Source: Jiangellaceae bacterium
GTDB lineage: Bacteria > Actinomycetota > Actinomycetes > Jiangellales > Jiangellaceae
DNA: 6,285 nt
Assembly: GCA_030146385.1 (NCBI GenBank)
Contig: JASLBX010000176.1
Location: 1 to 6,285, forward strand
Direction: 5' to 3'
The notes below the pieces were generated by a model. The model made no database searches, had not been told where the DNA came from, and saw only the letters and a list, made by a program, of their open reading frames with translations. The translations under genes and the position numbers were made by a program. Below are positions 1 to 6,143 of the stretch, piece after piece. How positions within the stretch are numbered: position 1 is the first letter of the stretch; each line of letters starts with the position of its first letter.

Positions 1-222
1 ATGAGTGCACGTTCCATGGCACGCCGACCCCTGCCGGCTAGTCCGTTCCAGGCGTCGACGCAGCAACCAGTCGAGAAGTTCAACATCGACGACCGGATCA
101 CTCACGATCGGCACGGCCTCGGCCGTGTCGTCCTCCTGGAGAGCGACAGCGTGGTGCACGTCGCCTTCGGTTCGGAAGTGCGCCGCATCGCGCTGCCGAA
201 CCCCAAGGTGACCCGGCTCTAG
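1..222 (+). CDS. Small protein resembling the PcrA/UvrD C-terminal tail (SH3/Tudor-like), possibly 5'-partial
   Basis: The frame is open from the first base and ends with TAG at 220-222, giving at most 73 residues. The first ~25 residues are basic, Pro/Ser/Gln-rich and probably disordered. Residues ~28-73 form a compact beta-rich unit: an 'ITHDRHGLGRVV' stretch, then 'VHVAFGSEVRRIAL', ending in 'PNPKVTRL'. This resembles the short C-terminal domain of PcrA/UvrD helicases ('V.H..FG.G.V', then 'V.F', then '..L'), which contacts RNA polymerase in the full-length enzymes, and more loosely CarD-type domains. No helicase motifs are visible, so this looks like a free-standing small protein. The ATG at 1 and the in-frame ATG at 16 are both possible starts. 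Neither has a visible Shine-Dalgarno, and the true start may lie upstream of the window. It converges on trpD. The fold assignment is inferred from the residue pattern; a role in binding RNA polymerase or nucleic acid is speculative. Confidence 0.6.
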   Translation: MSARSMARRPLPASPFQASTQQPVEKFNIDDRITHDRHGLGRVVLLESDSVVHVAFGSEVRRIALPNPKVTRL

Positions 223-234
223 GAACTCCCGCTC

Positions 235-252
235 GGGCGCGCAGGGGCGCCC
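235..252. terminator. Weak inverted repeat after the small ORF
   Basis: GGGCGC at 235-240 pairs with GCGCCC at 247-252 across a 6-nt loop, 13 bp past the TAG stop of the 1-222 ORF. There is no T-run after it. In G+C-rich DNA a 6-bp G/C stem is common by chance, so this is only a candidate transcription end. Confidence 0.2.
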
Positions 253-292
253 AGGGAAATCCAGGCCATCGGCCGCGCAGCCACAACCGCCT

Positions 293-314
293 TCGGTGCC
301 TCGGTCAGCACCGA
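293..314 (-). terminator. Candidate hairpin terminator downstream of trpD
   Basis: TCGGTGC (293-299) and GCACCGA (308-314) form a perfect 7-bp stem with an 8-nt loop. The stem begins 13 bp beyond the trpD stop codon, in the gap between the convergent small ORF and trpD. There is no U-tract on either side. Many actinobacterial terminators lack one, so it could end either transcript. The symmetry is seen directly; the function is inferred. Confidence 0.4.
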
Positions 315-327
315 TCGGCGTGCGGGG

Positions 328-1380
328 TTACGCGTGGCTGAGCCCGCAGGCGGCGATCCAGCGGTCCAGCACGGCCGCTGCTTCCCCAGAGTCGACCGCC
401 TCTTGAGCGCGCCCGAACGCGGCTCGCATCCGGTCGATGAGCGGCGTGTCGCCGTCACCGTCGAGCCCGTCGTACGCGACCAGGGCGGCCGCAGCGTTCA
501 GCAGGACCGCGTCGCGGACCGGACCCGGCTCACCGGCCAGGAACCGCCGGGCCACGTCCGCGTTGTAGGGCGCGTCGCCGCCGCGGAGTGAATCCGGCGT
601 CGCCGGGGCGATACCGAGGTCGGCCGGGTCGAGCCGCTCCTCGCGCACCTCTCGCCCGCGTACGACCCATACCCGGGACGTCGTTGTGGTGGTCAGCTCG
701 TCGAGCCCGTCGTCGCCGCGGAACACCAGAGCCGACACGCCGCGCCCGGCGAGCACGCCCGCGATGATGCCGGCCATCCGGGCGTCAGCGACGCCGACGG
801 CCTGCGCCGACGGCCGGGCGGGGTTCGCCAGCGGGCCTAGGAAGTTGAACGTCGTCGGTATCCCCAGCTCGCGCCTGGTCGCGCCGGCATGCCGGAGTGC
901 CGGATGAAACAGGGCGGCGAAGCAGAACGTGATGCCGACATCATCGGCGATCTGCGCCACCCGCTCCGGCGGCAGGCTCAGACCGATGCCGAGTTCCTCC
1001 AGCAGGTCGGCCGCCCCGCATGCCGACGACGCCGCACGGTTGCCGTGCTTGACCACCAGGGCGCCCGCGCTGGCGGCCACGATCGCGGCCATCGTCGAGA
1101 TGTTGACGGTGTGGGCACGGTCGCCGCCGGTGCCGACGACATCCACGGCCCGGCCCTCGATCGAGATCGGCGTCGCGCGCTCGTACATCGCCCGGACGAG
1201 CCCGTCGACCTCGTCGACCGTTTCACCTTTCGCCCGCAACGCGATGACGAACGCTGCGATCTGGGCGGACGTGGCCGAGCCATCCATGATCTCGCCCATC
1301 GCCCACGCAGTCGCCTCCGCCGGCAGGTCAGACCGGTCGAGCAGTGCGGTCAGGACCTGCGGCCAGCTCTGCGGGTTCAC
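328..1380 (-). CDS. trpD: Anthranilate phosphoribosyltransferase TrpD
   Basis: This cytosolic enzyme transfers the phosphoribosyl group of PRPP to anthranilate, the second step of tryptophan synthesis from chorismate. The 350 residues match the usual family length. A helical N-terminal domain (~1-75) precedes the catalytic domain, which carries the PRPP/Mg2+ loop GTGGD (83-87), NIST (93-96), KHGNR (111-115), the anthranilate-site region with R169/R170 before 'ELGIPTTFNFLGPLANPA' (171-188), and the metal-binding pair D237-E238 in 'DGLDELTTTTT'. The last motif matches mycobacterial TrpD closely. The start is GTG at 1380-1378, and its first bases form a GTGA overlap with the stop of the upstream receiver-like gene. 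No clear Shine-Dalgarno precedes it, so translation is probably coupled. No other trp gene is present here. A lone trpD beside ctaE-qcrCAB is the known arrangement in Mycobacterium and Streptomyces. All catalytic motifs are intact. Confidence 0.97.
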   Translation of the reverse strand: MNPQSWPQVLTALLDRSDLPAEATAWAMGEIMDGSATSAQIAAFVIALRAKGETVDEVDGLVRAMYERATPISIEGRAVDVVGTGGDRAHTVNISTMAAIVAASAGALVVKHGNRAASSACGAADLLEELGIGLSLPPERVAQIADDVGITFCFAALFHPALRHAGATRRELGIPTTFNFLGPLANPARPSAQAVGVADARMAGIIAGVLAGRGVSALVFRGDDGLDELTTTTTSRVWVVRGREVREERLDPADLGIAPATPDSLRGGDAPYNADVARRFLAGEPGPVRDAVLLNAAAALVAYDGLDGDGDTPLIDRMRAAFGRAQEAVDSGEAAAVLDRWIAACGLSHA

Positions 1381-1805
1381 GACGCCGCGGGGACGGCGCG
1401 CCGGCGGGGCCGCCGCAGGAGGTCGGCTACCGCGTCCGCCACTGCGGCCGGATCGAGCGGATGTGAGAGGACGGCTTCAGCCCGGGACCACGTAGCGAGC
1501 CAGCCGTCCTGCGGGCGCCCGACGAGCACCAGCACCGGCGGGCACTGGTAGATCTCGTCCTTGACCTGCCGGGCGAGTCCGATGCCGCCGTACGGAACCG
1601 CCTCGCCGTCGAAGACCGCGACGTCGACGCCGCCGGCCTGCAGTGCCTTCATGACGGCCGGCTGGGTCGCGCACTCGATGTACTCCACCCGCGGCAGGTC
1701 AGCCGCGGGGCGCCGTCCGATCGCCAACCGGATCTGCTCGCGCGTGGTCCGGTCGTCGCTGTAAACCAGAACGGTTCTCGTCTCCGGGGCTGTCGCGGTG
1801 CTCAT
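1377..1805 (-). CDS. Stand-alone, degenerate response-regulator receiver-like protein
   Basis: The 142-residue product looks like a single CheY-like receiver domain with no DNA-binding or enzymatic output domain. From the ATG at 1805-1803, beta-1 'TVLVYSDD' carries the acidic pair D17-D18, and D66 in 'VAVFDGE' lies where the phosphoacceptor Asp is expected. The conserved Thr/Ser after beta-4 is replaced by Val (V95, 'VLVLVG'), and the usual Lys of the K-P motif is His (H115 in 'SHPLDP'). This suggests weak or absent phosphorylation switching, as in pseudo-receivers. The tail (~129-142) is basic and Pro/Ala-rich. I chose the ATG at 1805 because GAGGA lies 8 nt upstream; a GTG at 1820 would add five residues but has no such site. 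The stop overlaps the trpD start by 4 bp, so the two are probably co-translated. No sensor kinase is nearby. Partner and function are unknown. Confidence 0.75.
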   Translation of the reverse strand: MSTATAPETRTVLVYSDDRTTREQIRLAIGRRPAADLPRVEYIECATQPAVMKALQAGGVDVAVFDGEAVPYGGIGLARQVKDEIYQCPPVLVLVGRPQDGWLATWSRAEAVLSHPLDPAAVADAVADLLRRPRRRAVPAAS

Positions 1806-1844
1806 CGGATGCGTCCTCACGGCTTGGGCTGCGGTCGGCGTTCG

Positions 1845-1850
1845 ATCTTA
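1845..1850 (-). promoter_or_regulatory. Candidate -10 element for the receiver-like gene and trpD
   Basis: On the reverse strand, TAAGAT fits the actinobacterial TANNNT -10 pattern. It would place a transcription start near 1838 and give a leader of about 33 nt that includes the GAGGA ribosome-binding site. No convincing -35 hexamer lies 16-18 bp upstream. It would drive the receiver-trpD pair away from ctaE. Confidence 0.35.
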
Positions 1851-1944
1851 CCGGCCGCCGTGATACCTACAGTGCCCGGAGAGGCTATCCAACACGCCGG
1901 AGCACGGTTCATGGGGTCGGGGTGTGTTCGCGTACAGCTACCGA

Positions 1945-1950
1945 CATAAT
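1945..1950 (+). promoter_or_regulatory. Candidate -10 element for the ctaE-qcrCAB operon
   Basis: CATAAT differs from TATAAT at one position, within an A/T-richer patch of the G+C-rich divergent region. Transcription would begin 6-8 nt further on, at about 1957-1958, which coincides with an in-frame GTG of ctaE at 1958-1960. That would give a leaderless mRNA, which is common in actinobacteria. No clear -35 is seen. If this element is real, the ATG at 1949, which overlaps its last two bases, cannot be the start used from this promoter. Confidence 0.3.
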
Positions 1951-2596
1951 GGCATTCGTGGCCCAGGCATCCGCAGTATCGACAGCGCCGGCTCCGGCCC
2001 CTGAACGACCAAACATGGTCTCAGTGGGCACGATCGTCTGGCTGTCCAGCGAGCTCATGTTCTTCGCGGCGTTGTTCGCGATTTACTTCACGATCCGCTC
2101 GGTACGGCCGGACGTGTGGGAAGCGAACACCCAGCTGCTGAACATTCCCTTCGCGGCGGCGAACACCACCGTCCTGGTCCTCTCGTCCGTCACCTGCCAG
2201 TTCGGCGTCTGGCGAGCCGAGCGGGGGCAGGTCGGCCGGACGGGAAGCCTGATGCAGGTCGGCCGCTGGGGCATGCGTGAGTGGTTCGTCCTCACCTTCA
2301 TCATGGGCGCGGTCTTCGTGGCCGGTCAGGTCTACGAGTACGCCGAGCTGGCCATCCACGAAGGCCTCACGCTTTCCAGCGACGCCTTCGGCTCGATCTT
2401 CTACCTGGCCACGGGCTTCCACGCCCTGCACGTCACCGGCGGGTTGATGGCGTTCCTGTTCGTCCTGGGCCGTACGTTCATGGCCCGCCGGTTCACCCAC
2501 GAACAAGCCACCAGCGCGATCGTCGTGTCGTATTACTGGCACTTCGTCGACGTGGTCTGGATCGGGCTGTTCCTGACCATCTACGCGGTTCAATGA
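1949..2596 (+). CDS. ctaE: Cytochrome c oxidase subunit III (aa3-type, CtaE)
   Basis: This membrane subunit of the aa3 terminal oxidase stabilises the catalytic core (subunit I) and its proton uptake. From the ATG at 1949 the protein has 215 residues. A Pro/Ala-rich leader precedes 'RPNMVSVGTIVWLSSELMFFA', which holds E35, the equivalent of the DCCD-reactive Glu of mitochondrial COX3. Five hydrophobic segments are visible (about 27-48, 68-86, 111-129, 147-170 and 191-212). Further family motifs are 'FYLATGFHALHVTGG' (151-165) and 'YYWHFVDVVW' (195-204). The lack of the first two COX3 helices is normal in actinobacteria. The start is uncertain: ATG 1949 has no Shine-Dalgarno, GTG 1922 would add nine unlikely residues, and GTG 1958 could be leaderless. 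It is the first gene of the respiratory operon, and its stop overlaps a possible qcrC ATG (ATGA at 2593-2596). The oxidase genes ctaC and ctaD are not present here. Confidence 0.96.
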   Translation: MAFVAQASAVSTAPAPAPERPNMVSVGTIVWLSSELMFFAALFAIYFTIRSVRPDVWEANTQLLNIPFAAANTTVLVLSSVTCQFGVWRAERGQVGRTGSLMQVGRWGMREWFVLTFIMGAVFVAGQVYEYAELAIHEGLTLSSDAFGSIFYLATGFHALHVTGGLMAFLFVLGRTFMARRFTHEQATSAIVVSYYWHFVDVVWIGLFLTIYAVQ

Positions 2597-2597
2597 C

Positions 2598-2603
2598 GAG
2601 GAG
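2598..2603 (+). promoter_or_regulatory. Shine-Dalgarno deciding the qcrC start
   Basis: GAGGAG ends 4 nt before GTG 2608. It lies inside the reading frame that would follow the ATG at 2593, so it supports the downstream GTG as the main start. Confidence 0.6.
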
Positions 2604-2607
2604 CGCT

Positions 2608-3411
2608 GTGACTGCGATCTCCGCCCGCCGGCGCCATCCGCTGGCGGCCGCCGTCGTCCTGTTCGTCGCCCTGCTCCTCTTCGGAGGGCTGTACGCGGCG
2701 TTCGCGCCGGCGAGCCAGGCCGACGTTCAGGCCAGCACGTCCACTCAGATCGACGAGGGCCGCCGGCTGTTCGCGATCGGCTGCTCCAGCTGCCACGGAA
2801 TCAACGGCGAGGGCCAGACTCGCGAGGACGGCACGGTCCTCGGCCCGTCGCTGGTGGGTGTCGGCGCCGCCGCCGTCGACTTCCAAGTGGGAACCGGGCG
2901 GATGCCGGCCGGTCCACCGGGGGCGCAGTTGCCCCGCAAGGACGTCCAGTACACCGACGAGGAGATCGAGGCGCTCGCCGCCTACGTCGCATCGCTGGCG
3001 CCGGGCCCCGAGATTCCCGGCGCCGCCGACGTCGATCCGGAGCGTGGAAATGTCGCCCGCGGCGGTGAGCTGTTCCGCACCAACTGTGCCCAGTGCCACA
3101 ACGCGACGGGACAAGGCGGGGCCCTCTCCTACGGCAAGTACGCACCGCCGCTGGCCGGCGTCGAGCCCAAGCACATCTACGAAGCGATGCTGACCGGACC
3201 GCAGGCAATGCCGGTGTTCAACGAGGACACGCTGAGCCCGGACGAGAAGCGCGACATCATCTCCTTCCTCAAGCACATCGAGGAGGAGCCGAACCCGGGC
3301 GGCGCCGGCATCGGACGCATCGGCCCGGTCTCCGAGGGGCTGTGGGGGTGGCTCATCGGCATCGGATCGCTCATCGGCGCCGCCGTGTGGCTCGGAGCGA
3401 AGCGGTCATGA
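2608..3411 (+). CDS. qcrC: Diheme cytochrome c subunit of the menaquinol:cytochrome c reductase (QcrC)
   Basis: QcrC carries electrons from the Rieske centre to the aa3 oxidase within the bcc-aa3 supercomplex and replaces a separate cytochrome c. Its 267 residues contain a positive N-terminus ('SARRRHPLAA') and an uncleaved-looking membrane anchor (~11-33). Two extracytoplasmic cytochrome c domains follow: C59-S-S-C62-H63 with likely axial Met M99 ('GTGRMP'), and C160-A-Q-C163-H164 with likely axial Met M201 ('QAMPVF'). A second transmembrane helix lies near 244-263, with a short basic end. I chose GTG 2608 because GAGGAG (2598-2603) lies just upstream and the protein then begins 'VTAISARRRHPLAA', as in Streptomyces QcrC. 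An ATG at 2593, overlapping the ctaE stop, would add five residues and has no ribosome-binding site of its own. The two-heme tandem form is typical of actinobacteria. Both heme motifs are intact. Confidence 0.97.
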   Translation: MTAISARRRHPLAAAVVLFVALLLFGGLYAAFAPASQADVQASTSTQIDEGRRLFAIGCSSCHGINGEGQTREDGTVLGPSLVGVGAAAVDFQVGTGRMPAGPPGAQLPRKDVQYTDEEIEALAAYVASLAPGPEIPGAADVDPERGNVARGGELFRTNCAQCHNATGQGGALSYGKYAPPLAGVEPKHIYEAMLTGPQAMPVFNEDTLSPDEKRDIISFLKHIEEEPNPGGAGIGRIGPVSEGLWGWLIGIGSLIGAAVWLGAKRS

Positions 3412-3418
3412 CGATATC

Positions 3419-3424
3419 GAGGGA
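3419..3424 (+). promoter_or_regulatory. Shine-Dalgarno deciding the qcrA start
   Basis: GAGGGA is followed by a 7-nt spacer and ATG 3432. The alternative ATG at 3408, within the ATGA overlap with the qcrC stop, has no comparable site upstream. Confidence 0.6.
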
Positions 3425-3431
3425 CGACGAG

Positions 3432-4478
3432 ATGTCCGAGTACACGACCGAGTCGGGCACTGAGCTCGAGCGCCGTGAGCCGGTCGGCGATCCGATTCCG
3501 GACCCTGGCTTCCCGGAGCCGCCGCCGCGTCTCACCGACACCGAAGTCAAGGCTGAGCGACGCGCAGAGCGCCAGGTGGCCGGCATGTTCGGCCTGGCGT
3601 CCGTGCTTGTCATCGTCTTCCTGGTGGCCTATGTCGCGTTTCCGATCGCGGCCGGTGAGGGTGGCGTCGACGTCGGCGCGGTCCGCAACTCGAACCTGGC
3701 TCTCGGGCTGACCCTGGGTGGTGGCCTGCTGCTGATCGGCATCGGGGCGATCCACTGGGCCCGTAAGCTCATGACCAGCCACCAGGTCGTCCACGAGCGA
3801 CACGAGTTGCGCAGCAATGACGAGACCCGGGCGGCGACGCTGTCCGACTTCGAGCTCGGCGCCGAGGAGAGCGGGTTCGGCCGGCGCAAGCTGATCCGCA
3901 ACAGCCTGATCGGCGCGATGGCGCTGCTGCCGCTGCCCGCGGTCATCCTGCTGCGCGACCTCGGGCCGGTTCCCGGCGGCGTCAAGAAGAGCACGGTGTG
4001 GGACACCGGCGTCCGGGTCGTCAAGGACCGCAGCTTCGAGCCGATCCGACCGTCTGACCTTGAGGTGGGCTCCCTTGTCACGGCCATGCCGGAGTCGTAC
4101 CTGGACCTCCCAGACCATGGGCCGGCGAGACCGAACGAGCGGGCGAAGGCGTCGGTGTTCCTGATCCGGATGGAGCCCGGGGAGTTCCGCGTCGAAGAGG
4201 GCCGGGAGAACTGGCACATCGACGGGATCGTCTGCTACTCGAAGATCTGCACGCACGTCGGCTGCCCGATCACTCTGTACGAGCGTGACACGCACCACAT
4301 GCTGTGCCCCTGCCACCAGTCGACGTTCAACCTTGCTGAGGGCGGCGAAGTCGTCTTCGGCCCTGCGAGGCGCCCGCTGCCGCAGCTGCCGCTCGCCGTG
4401 GACGACGAGGGGTACCTGGTCGCACAGAGCGACTTCGTCGATCCCGTTGGCCCGAGTTTCTGGGAGATGAACACATGA
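3432..4478 (+). CDS. qcrA: Rieske iron-sulfur subunit of the menaquinol:cytochrome c reductase (QcrA)
   Basis: QcrA takes one electron from menaquinol at the outer site of QcrB and passes it to QcrC through a [2Fe-2S] cluster outside the membrane. The 348 residues start with an acidic, Pro-rich cytoplasmic stretch (~1-50). Three membrane helices follow (~51-73, ~87-109, ~155-174), the actinobacterial form; classical bc1 Rieske proteins have one. The C-terminal Rieske domain has box 1 C273-T-H275-V-G-C278 and box 2 C292-P-C294-H295-Q-S. The cluster ligands are C273, H275, C292 and H295, with a C278-C294 disulfide. 'GRRKLIRNS' (R151-R152) just before helix 3 is a twin-arginine motif; in Streptomyces coelicolor QcrA the third helix and folded Rieske domain are moved by Tat after Sec inserts helices 1-2. 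I chose ATG 3432 for its ribosome-binding site; ATG 3408 would add eight residues. The stop overlaps the qcrB start by 4 bp. Confidence 0.97.
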   Translation: MSEYTTESGTELERREPVGDPIPDPGFPEPPPRLTDTEVKAERRAERQVAGMFGLASVLVIVFLVAYVAFPIAAGEGGVDVGAVRNSNLALGLTLGGGLLLIGIGAIHWARKLMTSHQVVHERHELRSNDETRAATLSDFELGAEESGFGRRKLIRNSLIGAMALLPLPAVILLRDLGPVPGGVKKSTVWDTGVRVVKDRSFEPIRPSDLEVGSLVTAMPESYLDLPDHGPARPNERAKASVFLIRMEPGEFRVEEGRENWHIDGIVCYSKICTHVGCPITLYERDTHHMLCPCHQSTFNLAEGGEVVFGPARRPLPQLPLAVDDEGYLVAQSDFVDPVGPSFWEMNT

Positions 4479-6115
4479 GCGCAGTGGTCAACGGCGCCGG
4501 CAAGCTCGTCAGCTGGGTCGACGACCGGGTCACGACGAACAACTGGCTGAAGCGGAACGTCCGCAAGGCCTTCCCGGACCACTGGTCGTTCCTGCTGGGC
4601 GAGATCGCGCTCTACAGCTTCATCGTCATCCTGCTGTCCGGAGTGTTCCTGACCCTCTGGTTCAAGCCGTCGATGGCCCACGTCGTGTACGACGGCGCCT
4701 ACGCGCCGCTGCGCGACATCGGCATGTCTGAGGCGTTCGCGTCGACCCTCGAGCTTTCGTTCGAGGTCCGGGGCGGCCTGCTGATGCGGCAGATCCACCA
4801 CTGGGGTGCGAATATCTTCATCGCAGCCATGTCGGTGCACATGCTGCGCATCTTCTTCACCGGAGCATTCCGCAAGCCGCGCGAGATCAACTGGGTGATC
4901 GGGACGCTGCTGCTGGTGCTCGGCATCACCAACGGCTTCACCGGCTACTCCCTTCCGGACGACCTGGTCTCCGGAACCGGCATGCGGATCATCGAGGGCG
5001 GCATGCTGGCCATCCCGGTCGTCGGGACGTACCTCTCGTCGTTCCTGTTCGGTGGCGAGTTCCCCGGCGACGACGCGATCTCCCGGCTGTACGTCATCCA
5101 CATCCTGCTCGTCCCCGGCCTGATCCTGGCGCTGGTGACAATCCACCTGATCCTGATCTGGTACCAGAAGCACACGCACTGGGGCGGACCCGGCCGGAGC
5201 AACAGCAACGTGGTCGGTTACCCGCTGTTCCCCATCTACACCGCCAAGGCGGGCGGGTTCTTCTTCGTCGTGTTCGGCGTCATCGTCCTGCTGGCGGCGA
5301 CAATCCAGATCCTCCCGCTGTGGCTCTTCGGACCGTACGACCCGTCCGTTGTCTCCGCGGGTACCCAACCGGACTGGTACGTAGGCTTCCTCGACGGCGC
5401 GTTACGCATCATGCCAGCGTGGGAGTTCTTTATCGCCGGCTATCCGATAAGCATCAACGTGCTCGTGCCGGCCGTGCTGCTGCCCGGCCTGATCCTGACG
5501 CCGTTGATCCTGTACCCCTGGATCGAGCAGTGGGTCACCGGCGACAGGCGTGAGCACCACGTGCTGGACCGGCCGCGCAACCAGCCCGTCCGCACCGGCA
5601 TCGGCGTCGCGTTCATCATGTTCTACCTGCTGCTGTGGATCTCCGGCGGTAACGACTTCGTGGCCACGATCTTCAACATCCCGGTGATGTGGATCACGAG
5701 GTTCATGCAGGTCGCGATCATCGTGCTGCCACCCCTGATGTTCTGGGTGACCAAGCGAATCTGCCTTGGCCTCCAGCGGCGTGACCGCGAGCGGGTGCTG
5801 CACGGGGCGGAGTCCGGCGTGATCGTGGTGAGCCCCGACGGGGAGTTCTCGGAGATGCACGCGCCGCTCGCCGACGCGACCGCCTACCAGCTCACCACGC
5901 ACGAGCGCCAGGCGCCGTTTGACCTCGGCCCGGAGACCGACGAGTACGGCATTCCCGCGCCGCGCCGGCGGACGACCAAGGTGCGTTCCCGGCTGTCGAA
6001 GTTCTACTTCGGGGACGTCATCCAGAAGCCGACGCGCGACGAGCTTGAGCTGGCACACCACGACGGCCACCCTGGGGACGGCCACCGCGAGGTCGAAACC
6101 GGCCGTCCGGAATGA
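4475..6115 (+). CDS. qcrB: Cytochrome b subunit of the menaquinol:cytochrome c reductase (QcrB)
   Basis: QcrB is the integral membrane subunit that oxidises menaquinol at the outer site and returns one electron through two b hemes to the inner site, building proton-motive force. The protein has 546 residues. Heme ligands fit H108/H209 and H122/H224; the 14- and 15-residue spacings within helices match cytochrome b6 and Gram-positive forms. 'PDWY' (299-302) replaces the PEWY motif of the quinol-oxidation site, as is usual in actinobacteria. Further hydrophobic helices lie at about 39-61, 141-155, 260-284, 327-347, 374-390 and 407-425. Residues ~430-546 are a soluble, charged extension, probably cytoplasmic, found in actinobacterial QcrB but not in mitochondrial cytochrome b. 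It ends in a His/Asp-rich tail (about 528-538). The ATG at 4475 overlaps the qcrA stop (ATGA), with GGAGA 7 nt upstream. It is probably the last gene of the operon. Confidence 0.97.
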   Translation: MSAVVNGAGKLVSWVDDRVTTNNWLKRNVRKAFPDHWSFLLGEIALYSFIVILLSGVFLTLWFKPSMAHVVYDGAYAPLRDIGMSEAFASTLELSFEVRGGLLMRQIHHWGANIFIAAMSVHMLRIFFTGAFRKPREINWVIGTLLLVLGITNGFTGYSLPDDLVSGTGMRIIEGGMLAIPVVGTYLSSFLFGGEFPGDDAISRLYVIHILLVPGLILALVTIHLILIWYQKHTHWGGPGRSNSNVVGYPLFPIYTAKAGGFFFVVFGVIVLLAATIQILPLWLFGPYDPSVVSAGTQPDWYVGFLDGALRIMPAWEFFIAGYPISINVLVPAVLLPGLILTPLILYPWIEQWVTGDRREHHVLDRPRNQPVRTGIGVAFIMFYLLLWISGGNDFVATIFNIPVMWITRFMQVAIIVLPPLMFWVTKRICLGLQRRDRERVLHGAESGVIVVSPDGEFSEMHAPLADATAYQLTTHERQAPFDLGPETDEYGIPAPRRRTTKVRSRLSKFYFGDVIQKPTRDELELAHHDGHPGDGHREVETGRPE

Positions 6116-6116
6116 T

Positions 6117-6143
6117 CACGTAAAGAGGTACTCCGCACGTAAA
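6117..6143. repeat. Direct repeat CACGTAAA, 19-bp period
   Basis: CACGTAAA occurs at 6117-6124 and again at 6136-6143, starting 2 bp after the qcrB stop. The 19-bp spacing is close to two helical turns, so two copies of a DNA-binding protein could sit on one face. It may also be chance. Confidence 0.4.

Noticed and set aside
889..1551. 220-codon forward frame across trpD and the receiver-like gene
   Set aside because: It is antisense to trpD with intact catalytic motifs, and its translation is Arg/Asp-rich without a domain.
1861..1875. Possible operator around GTGATACCTACAGTG in the divergent region
   Set aside because: The ends look symmetric (GTG...GTG), but the reverse complement does not match, so it is not a true inverted repeat.
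2281..2607. Upstream extension of the qcrC frame through ctaE
   Set aside because: The frame is open, but its translation is Arg/Pro-rich and lies inside ctaE, which has all the subunit III motifs in another frame. QcrC proteins begin at the 'SARRRHPLAA' region.
3093..3407. Upstream extension of the qcrA frame into qcrC
   Set aside because: It overlaps the second heme domain of qcrC. QcrA homologues do not carry such an extension, and starts with better signals exist at 3408 and 3432.
3177..4316. 379-codon open frame on the reverse strand across qcrA
   Set aside because: It lies antisense to a gene with intact Rieske motifs, and its translation is low-complexity and Asp/Arg/Gln-rich, with no recognisable domain. 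Long antisense frames are expected in G+C-rich coding DNA.
4235..5368. 377-codon open frame on the reverse strand across qcrA/qcrB
   Set aside because: It is a shadow of qcrB: the product is an Asp/Glu/Gln/Arg-rich sequence with no family motif, and the sense strand encodes a clear cytochrome b.
5402..6085. 227-codon reverse frame over the qcrB 3' half
   Set aside because: It is antisense to the conserved qcrB helices and its composition is typical of a shadow frame.
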